From: an uncultured Mycoplasmatota bacterium
Lineage (GTDB): Bacteria; Bacillota_I; Bacilli_A; RF39; UBA660
Reading direction: 5' to 3'
DNA length: 14,066 nucleotides
Assembly: GCA_946613765.1 (NCBI GenBank)
Contig: CAMOFW010000013.1
Coordinates: forward strand, 1 to 14,066
Part shown: piece by piece, positions 1 through 8,276 of the stretch
Numbering within the stretch: the first letter of the stretch is position 1
Layout: each line of letters opens with the position of its first letter
Translations under genes and position numbers: made by a program
Notes under the pieces: model-generated
The model's input: the letters and a program-made list of their open reading frames with translations, nothing else
The model's database searches: none
Told to the model about the DNA's origin: nothing

Positions 1-671
1 CTATTATCTAAAATATTATTTATAGAATTAATATCATAAACATATATAGCTTCTTCTTTTCTTTCATCTATTAAAGTAATAACCTCATTATTATATTTTA
101 ATATAACTAAACTATAATAATTATTAATATTATCATTATCAACCATTGAAGATAACACTATTATTTCATCTTCAACACCATTTTTATCTAAATCAATATC
201 TACTACTTCATTAGTAGTTAAATATTTAAATGAACTAATACCATAATTTTGTAATAATAAATATTTATCATCATCATTTATTTCTCTAACAGTATATTCT
301 CTAGGAACTACTTCAAAATCATCAGATACTGCAAGTAAACTACCTTTATAAGAAACAAATTCATATTTATCATTTAATAAATTCCATTTAGCTACATATT
401 TTAATCTATAATTACCATAATACTTATTATTAATAAATACTTTCATATTTTGTAATGCTTCTATTGCATTTTTATTAGATTTAATAAATCTATCTTTTTC
501 ATACTTATATATACCTGATTCACCAACAACCATATAATAAGTTGTAGTTTTTGTTGGTGTACTAGTGCTAGTTGATGTACCTTGTTCTGGTTTACCAAGA
601 ACAAAGTACATAACTAACCCATATATAGCAAATAATACAATTGCAATTACTAACCCTTTTATATTTCTCAT
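1..671 (-). CDS. Membrane-anchored extracellular protein, C-terminus cut by window edge
   Basis: This open frame starts with ATG at 671 and stays open to the window edge, giving 223 codons with the C-terminus missing. A short basic N-terminus (MRNIKG) leads into one hydrophobic segment at about residues 7-25. A Ser/Thr-rich linker (residues 32-44) and a polar domain rich in Tyr, Asp and Asn follow. This is the layout of an N-terminally anchored protein facing outward. Residues 160-172 (DLDKNGVEDEIIV) match the calcium-loop pattern D-x-D-x-N-G-x-x-D seen in VCBS/FG-GAP-type repeats; calcium binding is inferred. I do not recognise the family. The ribosome binding site AGGAG overlaps the stop codon of the upstream hydrolase gene and only 11 bases separate the two, so the pair is probably co-translated and functionally linked at the cell surface. 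Confidence 0.75.
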   Translation of the reverse strand, partial: MRNIKGLVIAIVLFAIYGLVMYFVLGKPEQGTSTSTSTPTKTTTYYMVVGESGIYKYEKDRFIKSNKNAIEALQNMKVFINNKYYGNYRLKYVAKWNLLNDKYEFVSYKGSLLAVSDDFEVVPREYTVREINDDDKYLLLQNYGISSFKYLTTNEVVDIDLDKNGVEDEIIVLSSMVDNDNINNYYSLVILKYNNEVITLIDERKEEAIYVYDINSINNILDN

Positions 672-682
672 ATCTTTTTCTC

Positions 683-3070
683 CTATTTAGCTGGTCTACA
701 GAAATATGTACCATTACCTTTATATAAAGATACACTTACTTGATCTGCTTGTGGTCTTGATGTACCATTACTCCAATATTGACCATGCGCAGCAAACTCT
801 TGATTATTGCCAATATACAATGATACATGTCCTATACTTTTATAATTCTCGCTATTAGCATAACCATTGCCTGCATAGAATATCAAATCTCCAACAGATA
901 AACTACCACTAGAAATAACTTTACCATTCTTTTCACACCATCTATATATTTCACCTGATGTATCTGAACTATCATAAATCTTATAACTAAAATGACCATA
1001 AGCTCTAGATACCATTGAAGAACAATCTACATAACCATCTTGATGTCTATTAGCTTGTGAATAACCCCAACTATCATATGTAGCAACAGCATAATCTGCA
1101 ACTCTCTTACCTAGTGTTAATAAATCACCAGTAGCAACAGCATCTCCTTCTTCAGTACATGAATCTTCACTTAAATTAAATACTTGTTGTCTAGTCGCAC
1201 TCATCTTAGAAACTTGCCATTTAGCATAAGCACTTTGATCTTCATCAGTAGTAGGAACACATCCAGACTCAGATCCCGTACAAGTATTTCCTGATGCACA
1301 AGCAGCTTCAACCACACTTTGTCTTTCAGGACTTAAATTCTCCCTTATATATGGAAAATAATAACATCCACCCTTACCAGATCCACCTGGATTAAACCAA
1401 TATTGACCTATATAAGCATATTTCATCATCATTTGATAAGCAGTAGCATAATTATGCCCTTTTATATTGTTAATAAATCCCATAACACCAGCATCAAATG
1501 AAGGATATTGAGTACATTGCTTTGCACTAGCACCATTATAACAACCTAAACCCCAGTAGTTATTAGATGAACCACCTGGATCAAAACCTTCACTAATTGC
1601 TCTAACTACAACCATTTCTGGATTAAAGTTATTTTCTACTGAAATATCATATATTCTACCAGCATTTGATATAAATGCTCCATTATTAACATTAGACATA
1701 ACATAACTAATAAATTCTTCTCTAGATAATGTAGTACTAGTTAAAGAAATATCACTACAATAACTACCATAAGCATCACCAGAACCACCAAATTTTATAA
1801 CATTATAAATGTGTCCCTTTCCAGTAGCCTTCCAATCATAGAAATGATATAAAATACCATGATAATTTTGATCCATTTTTTCAACTAAATACCAAGCTGC
1901 CCATGGAGAAAAACTATCCTCTTGCGCATCACCTTGCTCAATATAACTAGAATCAACATGAGAATCAATCCAATCTTTTATATAATACATATCATCTTGT
2001 GATAATACATATACTTCTCCATCATAAGTTGTAGTAACTTCTTTATAAGTAAAATTATCATCTACTTTTAATTCACTTAAATTTATTGGATCTAAAGAGA
2101 ATACTTTATTATGAGTATAATCAATAGCATCAAATATCACTTGATTTTCATCATCTTCACTAGCATCAAAATAAGGTTGATCTATTTCAAATTCACATGT
2201 ATCCCCTGCCATATTATTAGAATTATAATATAAATTAGTTCTATAAATAATAGCTAAAGCTCTTAATACCTCTTCATTATCTATTTCTTTATAATCTTTA
2301 AGGGCCATTTGATAAGCTAAATATTCTTTATTAGTAACTGTTTCTTCTTTTTCTACTTTAATAGTTCCTTCCCATTCTTCCCATGTTACCTTAACATAAT
2401 CACAATAATTAAGATACATATTAGTAACACTAATCTTTTCATCCGAAATAGATGACGTAATAATAAATATAACTAATATTACAATCAAAACCAAAAGTGC
2501 TATTCCAAGAAATGGTAATAAGAAAGGTAATACCTTTTCAACTAAAAATACAAATATCTTTTTTCTAACAATAGCTTTACTTTTTTCTTTAGCAACTTGA
2601 GTTGCAGCTTGAGCTACTCCCTCTCCCTCTTCTTTTGCTTTATTTAACACTTGATTAGCAGCACCAACGGCACTAGTCATTTTACTTGCTGCATCTTTAG
2701 CTTTATTATTAGCAGTAGTCTGCTTATTCTTATCATCTTGATTTTCTTCATTTTTCTTTTTATTATTATTTCTTAAATTACTTAATTTATTACTAATTGT
2801 TTGTGATAAAGAATCCCTACTAGGTAATTTAGAAGAACTAGCTCTATTTCTTTGTCTAGCATTTTGAAGTTGATTATTCATTACTACATTTTCATTATTA
2901 TCTAAATCTTCTATATCTTCATCAATATCAGGAATATCATTAACAGAAGGTTCAATTTCTTCATTTTCTATATCATTATTATCATTAAAAGTATTCATAG
3001 GATCAATACCCCTAGGTTGTCTAGGTAATCCATTGGTAGTGTTATTATTATTATCGTTTTTATCACTCAT
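683..3070 (-). CDS. Membrane-anchored peptidoglycan hydrolase: GH73/lysozyme-like domain plus NlpC/P60 peptidase
   Basis: The 795-aa protein has a long hydrophilic N-terminus (residues 1-172) rich in Asn and Asp, then Ala/Lys-rich and probably helical. A basic stretch (VRKK, 168-171) and one membrane helix (about 174-206) follow; positive-inside logic puts the first part in the cytoplasm and the rest outside. Residues about 450-560 resemble a glucosaminidase or transglycosylase fold, with a candidate catalytic Glu494 (ISEG) and the motif NNYWGLG at 503-509. Residues about 650-795 are an NlpC/P60 cysteine peptidase with Cys683 (VDCSS), His748 (IGHVS) and probably His762 (AAHG). About a dozen external cysteines suggest disulfides. 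Such proteins cut glycan and stem peptides. Two-domain hydrolases of this kind occur in Gram-positive conjugation systems (Tn916 Orf14-like, CD1108-like), but no other transfer gene is visible, so a housekeeping remodelling role is equally possible. The start is ATG with AAGGTGG upstream. Confidence 0.85.
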   Translation of the reverse strand: MSDKNDNNNNTTNGLPRQPRGIDPMNTFNDNNDIENEEIEPSVNDIPDIDEDIEDLDNNENVVMNNQLQNARQRNRASSSKLPSRDSLSQTISNKLSNLRNNNKKKNEENQDDKNKQTTANNKAKDAASKMTSAVGAANQVLNKAKEEGEGVAQAATQVAKEKSKAIVRKKIFVFLVEKVLPFLLPFLGIALLVLIVILVIFIITSSISDEKISVTNMYLNYCDYVKVTWEEWEGTIKVEKEETVTNKEYLAYQMALKDYKEIDNEEVLRALAIIYRTNLYYNSNNMAGDTCEFEIDQPYFDASEDDENQVIFDAIDYTHNKVFSLDPINLSELKVDDNFTYKEVTTTYDGEVYVLSQDDMYYIKDWIDSHVDSSYIEQGDAQEDSFSPWAAWYLVEKMDQNYHGILYHFYDWKATGKGHIYNVIKFGGSGDAYGSYCSDISLTSTTLSREEFISYVMSNVNNGAFISNAGRIYDISVENNFNPEMVVVRAISEGFDPGGSSNNYWGLGCYNGASAKQCTQYPSFDAGVMGFINNIKGHNYATAYQMMMKYAYIGQYWFNPGGSGKGGCYYFPYIRENLSPERQSVVEAACASGNTCTGSESGCVPTTDEDQSAYAKWQVSKMSATRQQVFNLSEDSCTEEGDAVATGDLLTLGKRVADYAVATYDSWGYSQANRHQDGYVDCSSMVSRAYGHFSYKIYDSSDTSGEIYRWCEKNGKVISSGSLSVGDLIFYAGNGYANSENYKSIGHVSLYIGNNQEFAAHGQYWSNGTSRPQADQVSVSLYKGNGTYFCRPAK

Positions 3071-3096
3071 CTTTTTACACCACCTTCACTTTAAAT

Positions 3097-3125
3097 ATTT
3101 TATCATAAATACAATAAAATATAAA
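3097..3125 (-). promoter_or_regulatory. Probable promoter of the hydrolase gene
   Basis: On the minus strand, TTTATA (3120-3125) and TAAAAT (3097-3102) are separated by 17 bases. The -10 is preceded by TGA, giving an extended -10 (TGaTAAAAT). It lies after the terminator of the zinc-ribbon gene and about 27 bases before the hydrolase start. The region is very AT-rich, so chance matches are likely and confidence is limited. Confidence 0.4.
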
Positions 3126-3131
3126 GAAATA

Positions 3132-3167
3132 AAAAAAGTGCGATACTATTAAATATCGTACTTTTTT
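3132..3167 (-). terminator. Rho-independent terminator ending the heat-shock/zinc-ribbon transcript
   Basis: Two 14-base arms (3132-3145 and 3154-3167) pair with a single G-T mismatch around an 8-base loop. On the minus strand the hairpin ends in a run of seven T followed by ATTT. The zinc-ribbon stop codon lies in the loop, so the upstream arm is made of the last codons of that gene. It is the first convincing terminator downstream of the CIRCE promoter. Confidence 0.85.
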
Positions 3168-3418
3168 CTAATTCTAATTTTTGCAGAAACAGAATTTACC
3201 TTTTTTAGCTCTTTATACGCTTTTTGTGCACGTTCAAAAGTAACAGGATTAAACTCATTGTAGTGCTTATTAACACTAACAATATTCTCTCTTCCAATAC
3301 TTTGAATAGAGATTACTTTTTCTAATCCACAATCTAAACATTTACATTGACTAACAGCAGTTAATCCATCTAAAACTCCTGCAAACCACATTTCATGTTG
3401 ACATTTCTTATCTTGCAT
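3149..3418 (-). CDS. Small zinc-ribbon-like protein of unknown function
   Basis: This is an 89-residue soluble protein. Near the N-terminus it has Cys6-x-His8 and then Cys25-x-Cys27-x-x-Cys30 (CKCLDCG), a plausible four-ligand zinc knuckle. The rest is basic and partly helical (residues about 60-89), which could suit nucleic-acid or protein binding; this is inference, and I do not recognise the family. The frame can be extended upstream to TTG codons near 3436, but ATG at 3418 is preferred. It is preceded by GGGGGAAAG at good spacing, and the TTG codons lie at about the predicted transcription start of the promoter at 3444-3472. The gene follows dnaJ by 37 bases with no terminator between, so it can also be read from the heat-shock operon. 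Confidence 0.8.
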   Translation of the reverse strand: MQDKKCQHEMWFAGVLDGLTAVSQCKCLDCGLEKVISIQSIGRENIVSVNKHYNEFNPVTFERAQKAYKELKKVNSVSAKIRIRKKYDI

Positions 3419-3443
3419 CACACTTTCCCCCAACAAGAAATGT

Positions 3444-3472
3444 ATTATATATTAACTATAAATACTTGTCAA
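3444..3472 (-). promoter_or_regulatory. Perfect-consensus SigA promoter overlapping the end of dnaJ
   Basis: On the minus strand the sequence is TTGACA (3467-3472), a 17-base spacer, then TATAAT (3444-3449): both hexamers and the spacing match the vegetative consensus exactly. The -35 lies in the last codons of dnaJ and the dnaJ stop codon (3456-3458) lies in the spacer. Transcription would start near 3437 and give a leader of about 20 bases before the zinc-ribbon ATG. Confidence 0.85.
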
Positions 3473-4586
3473 TAGTTTTAAATTCACTATTTGTTCTTAA
3501 ATTAGTATCAGCCAATTCTTTAAATAATTCCTTTTGTTGTTTATCTAATTTTTCAGGAATTAATACATTAACTATAACGTACATATCTCCTTTTCTTCCA
3601 GTTCTAACATTTTCTACACCTTTAGATTTAATTCTTAACTTAGTACCAGATTGAGTACCAGCATCAATTTCAATAACTAAGTTACCATATACAGTAGGTA
3701 TTTCTTTTTTACATCCTAATACAGCTTCAGCAATAGTTATAGGTAAATCTAAATAAATGTCGTCACCTTCTCTTTGGAATATAGCATGTTCTTTAACCTT
3801 AAATTGAATATAAATATCACCATTAGGTCCACCATTAAATCCCTTAGATCCTTTACCAGTAATTCTAAGTTCAGATCCATTATCTACACCTGCAGGTATA
3901 TCAACTTCAATAGTTTTATTCTTAGTAACATGACCATGTCCATTACAATCAGAACATACTCTTCCAAAAGTTTTACCACTACCGCCACAATCTGGACAAG
4001 TAGTTTGTTGTTGAATTACACCAAATATACTTTGTGTTTGACTAACAACTCTACCAGTACCACCACAAGTTGAACAAGTCTTTTCGTCAAATCCACCCTT
4101 GCCATTACAGTTGTCACAGTCTTCATCTAAATCTAATTTTAATTCTTTTTTACATCCAAATATAGCTTCTTCAAAAGTCAAATTAACTCTAACTAGAGTA
4201 TCATCACCTTTTCTAGCTCTATTCTTTTTAGTACCTCTTCTTGATGAGAAACCAAATCCACCACCAAACATGTCTTCAAAGATATCACCTAAATCAATAT
4301 CTTCAAAACCTTGGAAGCCACTAAATCCACCATAGTTACCATATGGATTACCACCAGCACCATTTTCAAACGCAGCATGACCAAATTGATCATATTGTTT
4401 TCTTTTTTGTTCATCACCTAATACAGAATATGCCTCTCCTACTTCTTTAAATTTAGCTTCAGCACCTTCCTCTTTATTAATATCAGGGTGATATTTCTTA
4501 GCCATCTTTCTAAAGGCCGATTTTATCTCTGCTTGTGAAGCATTCTTATCAACGCCTAAAACTTCATAATAATCTTTTTTTGCCAA
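3456..4586 (-). CDS. dnaJ: Chaperone protein DnaJ (Hsp40)
   Basis: DnaJ is the co-chaperone that delivers unfolded clients to DnaK and stimulates its ATPase in the cytoplasm. The 376-aa length is typical. The J domain occupies residues 5-70 with the HPD motif at 33-35. A Gly/Phe-rich linker spans about 76-115. Four CxxCxGxG zinc repeats lie at 157-164, 171-178, 197-204 and 211-218, and the C-terminal substrate-binding and dimer domains follow. The start codon is TTG at 4586: the J domain begins four residues later and no ATG lies nearby. Its Shine-Dalgarno GAGGTG is formed by the last codons of pepF, whose stop is one base upstream, which implies translational coupling. It lies in the hrcA-grpE-dnaK-pepF-dnaJ operon and is expected to be under CIRCE control. 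A promoter for the next gene overlaps its 3' end. Confidence 0.97.
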   Translation of the reverse strand: MAKKDYYEVLGVDKNASQAEIKSAFRKMAKKYHPDINKEEGAEAKFKEVGEAYSVLGDEQKRKQYDQFGHAAFENGAGGNPYGNYGGFSGFQGFEDIDLGDIFEDMFGGGFGFSSRRGTKKNRARKGDDTLVRVNLTFEEAIFGCKKELKLDLDEDCDNCNGKGGFDEKTCSTCGGTGRVVSQTQSIFGVIQQQTTCPDCGGSGKTFGRVCSDCNGHGHVTKNKTIEVDIPAGVDNGSELRITGKGSKGFNGGPNGDIYIQFKVKEHAIFQREGDDIYLDLPITIAEAVLGCKKEIPTVYGNLVIEIDAGTQSGTKLRIKSKGVENVRTGRKGDMYVIVNVLIPEKLDKQQKELFKELADTNLRTNSEFKTIDKYL

Positions 4587-4587
4587 A

Positions 4588-6381
4588 TTACTTCACCTCG
4601 TCTCTTAATTCAACGAATTTATCTAATAAACTATCAAAATAATTAATAGCTTTTATATAAACTTGTTTATCACTAATATCAATACCTAATACTTTATAGA
4701 TATCAACATTATCTTTATCTCCTCCTGTAGATAAGAATTTAATATACTTATCTAACATTTCCTTATTACCAGATAATATTTCACTAGCAACATAAGATGC
4801 TATTGAAATACAAAAAGCATATGCAAATAAATAATAATTCATATAATAATGACTACGTCTAGCCCATGATAGACCAGCATATTCATCCTTATTAACTATA
4901 TCTCCATAATATTTATCAATACTATCTATAGTTAATTTATTCATATAATCAGCAGTAATATAATTACCATCATTAACATAATTATAGAAATCTAATTCCA
5001 TTTTACCTTCTCTAACAGCACCAAATAAATTAGATACTATTACATCAAGTATATTTTCAATTCCTTTTAATTGTTCTTTCTTATCTTTACCATTATTAGC
5101 TAAATAAGAAGATAATAAACATTCATTAGTTAATGATGCTACTTCTGCTATTAAAGATCCAACTTCTCTATATTGTTTAGGATTATTTTCCATTAAATAT
5201 TGATGATGAACATCATGTCCACCTTCATGAATAATAGTAGATACAGAAGTTAAATCATAGTTATAACTCATTAATATTCTAGATTCAAAATCTAAACCAG
5301 AAGCACAATAACCACCAGAACATTTACCAGGATAACAAGCATAATCTATATGTCTATTATCAAATACTTTTTTAAAGTGATTATAATAATCTTCACCTAA
5401 TACTTTAATAGAATTTAAACATAACTCTTGAGCATCTTCAATAGAATATTCTTTATCTAGTTTAACCATCTCAAGATTTAAATCACACATATCTAATGTA
5501 TCTAAATTTTTAGTTTCTTTTAATATCTTAAAATACTTTTGTAACTTATCAACATTTTCTTCTACTGCACTAATTAATGCATCATAAGCTGATTGAGGCA
5601 TCTTATTATTAAATAATTTAGCATCCCATGCATCTTTATAATTATGTAACTTACAATTTGTAATATTACTCTTAACATATCCATTTAATAATATTGCAGA
5701 CATATCAGCATATTGTCTTAATACTTTATTATACTTTTCTCTAACTTCTTTTCTTATTTCCTTATTTTCATTTTTATAAAATCTATCCAAATTAGTTGGA
5801 GTAATCTTTTCTTCTTCACCATCGATATTAATAGTTCCATAATCATGTAACTTATTTAACATAGTTGAAGAAGCACTATCAAAATTAGGACTAGCACTAT
5901 TAAGTTCATTAATTATTATTTCTTTATCAGTAGATAAAATATGTTCCTTAGCTCTATATACATCATCTAATATAGCTTTAAATTCTAATAATTTATCATT
6001 ATCAAATAACTTATCATATTCTTCTTTAGATAACTCTAACAATTCAGATGAAAAAAATGCAGTTGCATTAGAATACTTAGTTTCTAAATCTTCAGCTTTA
6101 TTCATTCTTTCCATATTTTCTGAAACACCTAATTCTTGATCATTAACCAAAAACGCATATACATTTAATCTATATAACAAAGCTATAGTATCAGTATCTA
6201 ATTTTAAAAACTCATATAACTTATTACTATCTTTAGTACAATTTTTATATGTTGATAATTTATCTACATTACTTTTAGCAATATCAAAATCTTTATTAAA
6301 AGATTCTATATTAGGATATAATTCTTTTAAATCCCATTTATATTGTTCTGGAACTTCACTTCTATTATTATATTTTTGCAT
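4588..6381 (-). CDS. pepF: Oligoendopeptidase F (M3 family zinc metallopeptidase)
   Basis: The 597-aa cytoplasmic protein has the M3 active site HEGGH at residues 385-389 (His385 and His389 zinc ligands, Glu386 catalytic). A downstream Glu413 in AEVASLTNE is the probable third ligand, and the tyrosine-rich segment near 502-521 (YAGLSWARR, then YYMNYYLFAYAF) suits substrate contacts. Length and layout fit PepF, which cuts short peptides of roughly 7-17 residues, often products of larger proteases. There is no signal peptide. The start is ATG with AAAGGAG five bases upstream. It lies 51 bases after dnaK, across a small hairpin, and one base before dnaJ. An M3 peptidase between dnaK and dnaJ departs from the usual order; placement in a heat-shock operon suggests co-induction with chaperones for peptide turnover (inference). 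Confidence 0.93.
   Translation of the reverse strand: MQKYNNRSEVPEQYKWDLKELYPNIESFNKDFDIAKSNVDKLSTYKNCTKDSNKLYEFLKLDTDTIALLYRLNVYAFLVNDQELGVSENMERMNKAEDLETKYSNATAFFSSELLELSKEEYDKLFDNDKLLEFKAILDDVYRAKEHILSTDKEIIINELNSASPNFDSASSTMLNKLHDYGTINIDGEEEKITPTNLDRFYKNENKEIRKEVREKYNKVLRQYADMSAILLNGYVKSNITNCKLHNYKDAWDAKLFNNKMPQSAYDALISAVEENVDKLQKYFKILKETKNLDTLDMCDLNLEMVKLDKEYSIEDAQELCLNSIKVLGEDYYNHFKKVFDNRHIDYACYPGKCSGGYCASGLDFESRILMSYNYDLTSVSTIIHEGGHDVHHQYLMENNPKQYREVGSLIAEVASLTNECLLSSYLANNGKDKKEQLKGIENILDVIVSNLFGAVREGKMELDFYNYVNDGNYITADYMNKLTIDSIDKYYGDIVNKDEYAGLSWARRSHYYMNYYLFAYAFCISIASYVASEILSGNKEMLDKYIKFLSTGGDKDNVDIYKVLGIDISDKQVYIKAINYFDSLLDKFVELRDEVK
4594..4599 (-). promoter_or_regulatory. Shine-Dalgarno for the TTG start of dnaJ, inside the end of pepF
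   Basis: GAGGTG on the minus strand is read as codons in pepF (…DEVK, stop) and also lies seven bases before the dnaJ TTG codon. The one-base gap between the pepF stop and the dnaJ start means a terminating ribosome sits on this site. This decides the TTG start. Confidence 0.75.
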
Positions 6382-6404
6382 ATTAACTCCTTTATTAGCA
6401 GTAA

Positions 6405-6426
6405 AGGTTCTAGTTTCCTAGAACCT
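6405..6426 (-). other. Intercistronic hairpin between dnaK and pepF with a GAAA loop
   Basis: Arms 6405-6413 and 6418-6426 pair perfectly over nine bases. On the minus strand, which is the transcribed sense, the loop is GAAA, a stable GNRA tetraloop. It begins about six bases after the dnaK stop and ends about a dozen bases before the pepF ribosome binding site. No T-run follows, so it is unlikely to be a full terminator. It could mark an mRNA processing point or protect the 3' end of the abundant hrcA-grpE-dnaK message. Confidence 0.7.
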
Positions 6427-6432
6427 AACTAC

Positions 6433-8259
6433 TTACTTTTCTTCATATTTTGCTTCTTGAACATCATCTTTTTTATCAGTTGATTCTGATGACTTATTAT
6501 TTTGTGCAGCTTGTTGAGCCTTAGCAGCTTCTTCATAAACTTTTTGACTCATCTTCATTGCTACATCTTGTAATTCTTTAGTCTTATTCTTAATGTCTTC
6601 AACATCTTTACCTTCTAAAGATTTCTTTAATTCTTCAATCTTACTTTCAGCATCTTTCTTATCATCTTCACTAACTTTATCGCCTAAATCTTTAATAGCT
6701 TTTTCAGTTTGGAAAATCATAGCATCTGCTTCATTTCTAGCATCAGCTTCAGCCTTTCTCTTTTCATCTTCTTCTTTATTAGCCTCAGCTTCTTTTTTCA
6801 TTCTTTCTATTTCTTCATCAGTTAAATTAGATGAGTTAGAAATTGTAATAGATTGTTCTTTATTAGTTCCTAAATCTTTAGCAGTAACATTAACAATACC
6901 ATTAGCATCAATATCAAATTTAACTTCGATTTGAGGAATTCCTCTTGGTGCTGGTGGAATGTTAGTTAATTGGAAGTTTCCTAAAGTCTTATTATCACTG
7001 GCCATTGGTCTTTCACCTTGTAATACATGAATGTCTACAGCAGGTTGATTATCAACAGCAGTACTAAATACTTGTGATCTACTTGTAGGAATTGTAGTAT
7101 TTCTTGGAATTAATACTGTCATAACATTACCCATAGTTTCTAAACCAAGTGATAATGGAGTAACATCAAGTAATACTAAATCATCAACTTCACCAGTTAA
7201 TACACCACCTTGAATAGCAGCACCCATAGCAACTGCTTCATCAGGGTTAACTTCTTTAGATGGTTCTTTTCCTAATTCTTTCTTAACTAATTCTTGAATA
7301 TATGGAATTCTTGTTGAACCACCAACTAATAATACTTTATCAATTTCGCTAGCTTTTAATCCAGCTTCTTTTAATGCATCTCTAACAGGAATTAATGTTG
7401 ATTCAAATAAATCATGGTTGATTTCTTCGAATTTAGCTCTTGTTAATGTAACATCTAAGTGTAGAGGTCCATCTTCTCCTTGAGTGATAAATGGAATAGA
7501 AATTTGAGCTGTAGTCATACCAGATAAATCTTTCTTAGCTTTTTCTGCAGCATCTTTAATTCTTTGCATTGCCATTTTATCTTTAGATAAATCTACACCA
7601 TTATCTTTTTTAAATTCTGCTACTAAATAATCCATAATAGATTTATCGAAATCATCTCCACCTAAATGGTTATTACCAGCAGTAGATTTAACTTCAAATA
7701 CACCATCACCTAATTCAAGGATAGAAACATCGAATGTTCCACCACCTAAGTCATAAACTAAAACAGTGTGTGCATTTTCTTGTTTATCAATACCATAAGC
7801 TAGTGCAGATGCAGTTGGTTCGTTGATAATTCTTTCAACTTCTAAACCAGCAATCTTACCAGCATTTTTAGTTGCTTGTCTTTGTGCATCATTAAAATAT
7901 GCAGGAACTGTAATAACAGCCTTAGTTACTTTTTCACCTAGATATGCTTCAGCACTTTCTTTTAAGTTCATTAAGATCTTAGCAGAAATTTCTTCTGGAG
8001 TATAATCTTTTCCATTAACTTTAACTTTTTCCTTAGTTCCCATTTTTCTTTTTATTGATGAAACAGTGTTATCTACATTAGTAACAGCTTGTCTTTTAGC
8101 AGTTTCACCAACTAATTCTTCACCATCTTTTTTGATAGCAAATACTGATGGAGTTGTTCTATTTCCTTCTTTATTAGGAATAACCTTAGCTTCTCCACCT
8201 TCTAGTACACTAACACATGAGTTAGTAGTACCTAAATCTATACCTATAATTTTACTCAT
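6433..8259 (-). CDS. dnaK: Chaperone protein DnaK (Hsp70)
   Basis: DnaK is the ATP-driven Hsp70 that binds and releases unfolded polypeptides together with DnaJ and GrpE. The 608-aa protein shows the nucleotide-binding domain signatures DLGTTNS (8-14), DLGGGTFDVS (170-179) and VLLVGGSTRIP (309-319). The interdomain linker VLLDVTP (362-368), the beta-sandwich substrate domain and a charged helical lid follow. The tail ends in YEEK after a Gln/Ala/Lys-rich stretch. It lacks the N-terminal insertion of Gram-negative DnaK, as in other Bacillota. The start is ATG with AAAGGATG upstream. It lies 17 bases after grpE in the CIRCE-controlled operon. Nothing is truncated. Confidence 0.98.
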   Translation of the reverse strand: MSKIIGIDLGTTNSCVSVLEGGEAKVIPNKEGNRTTPSVFAIKKDGEELVGETAKRQAVTNVDNTVSSIKRKMGTKEKVKVNGKDYTPEEISAKILMNLKESAEAYLGEKVTKAVITVPAYFNDAQRQATKNAGKIAGLEVERIINEPTASALAYGIDKQENAHTVLVYDLGGGTFDVSILELGDGVFEVKSTAGNNHLGGDDFDKSIMDYLVAEFKKDNGVDLSKDKMAMQRIKDAAEKAKKDLSGMTTAQISIPFITQGEDGPLHLDVTLTRAKFEEINHDLFESTLIPVRDALKEAGLKASEIDKVLLVGGSTRIPYIQELVKKELGKEPSKEVNPDEAVAMGAAIQGGVLTGEVDDLVLLDVTPLSLGLETMGNVMTVLIPRNTTIPTSRSQVFSTAVDNQPAVDIHVLQGERPMASDNKTLGNFQLTNIPPAPRGIPQIEVKFDIDANGIVNVTAKDLGTNKEQSITISNSSNLTDEEIERMKKEAEANKEEDEKRKAEADARNEADAMIFQTEKAIKDLGDKVSEDDKKDAESKIEELKKSLEGKDVEDIKNKTKELQDVAMKMSQKVYEEAAKAQQAAQNNKSSESTDKKDDVQEAKYEEK

Positions 8260-8276
8260 AATTTATCATCCTTTCA

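Noticed and set aside
683..3070. Conjugative element or integrated mobile element at the left end
   Set aside because: Only one T4SS-like hydrolase hints at it. No relaxase, VirB4/VirD4, integrase, att site or insertion sequence is visible in the window.
3466..4335. Three plus-strand open frames opposite dnaJ
   Set aside because: They lie antisense to a conserved full-length dnaJ, have low-complexity Ser/Thr/Leu-rich translations and no good ribosome binding sites.
6405..6426. dnaK-pepF hairpin as a rho-independent terminator
   Set aside because: No run of T follows the stem on the transcribed strand, and pepF and dnaJ downstream have no evident separate promoter.
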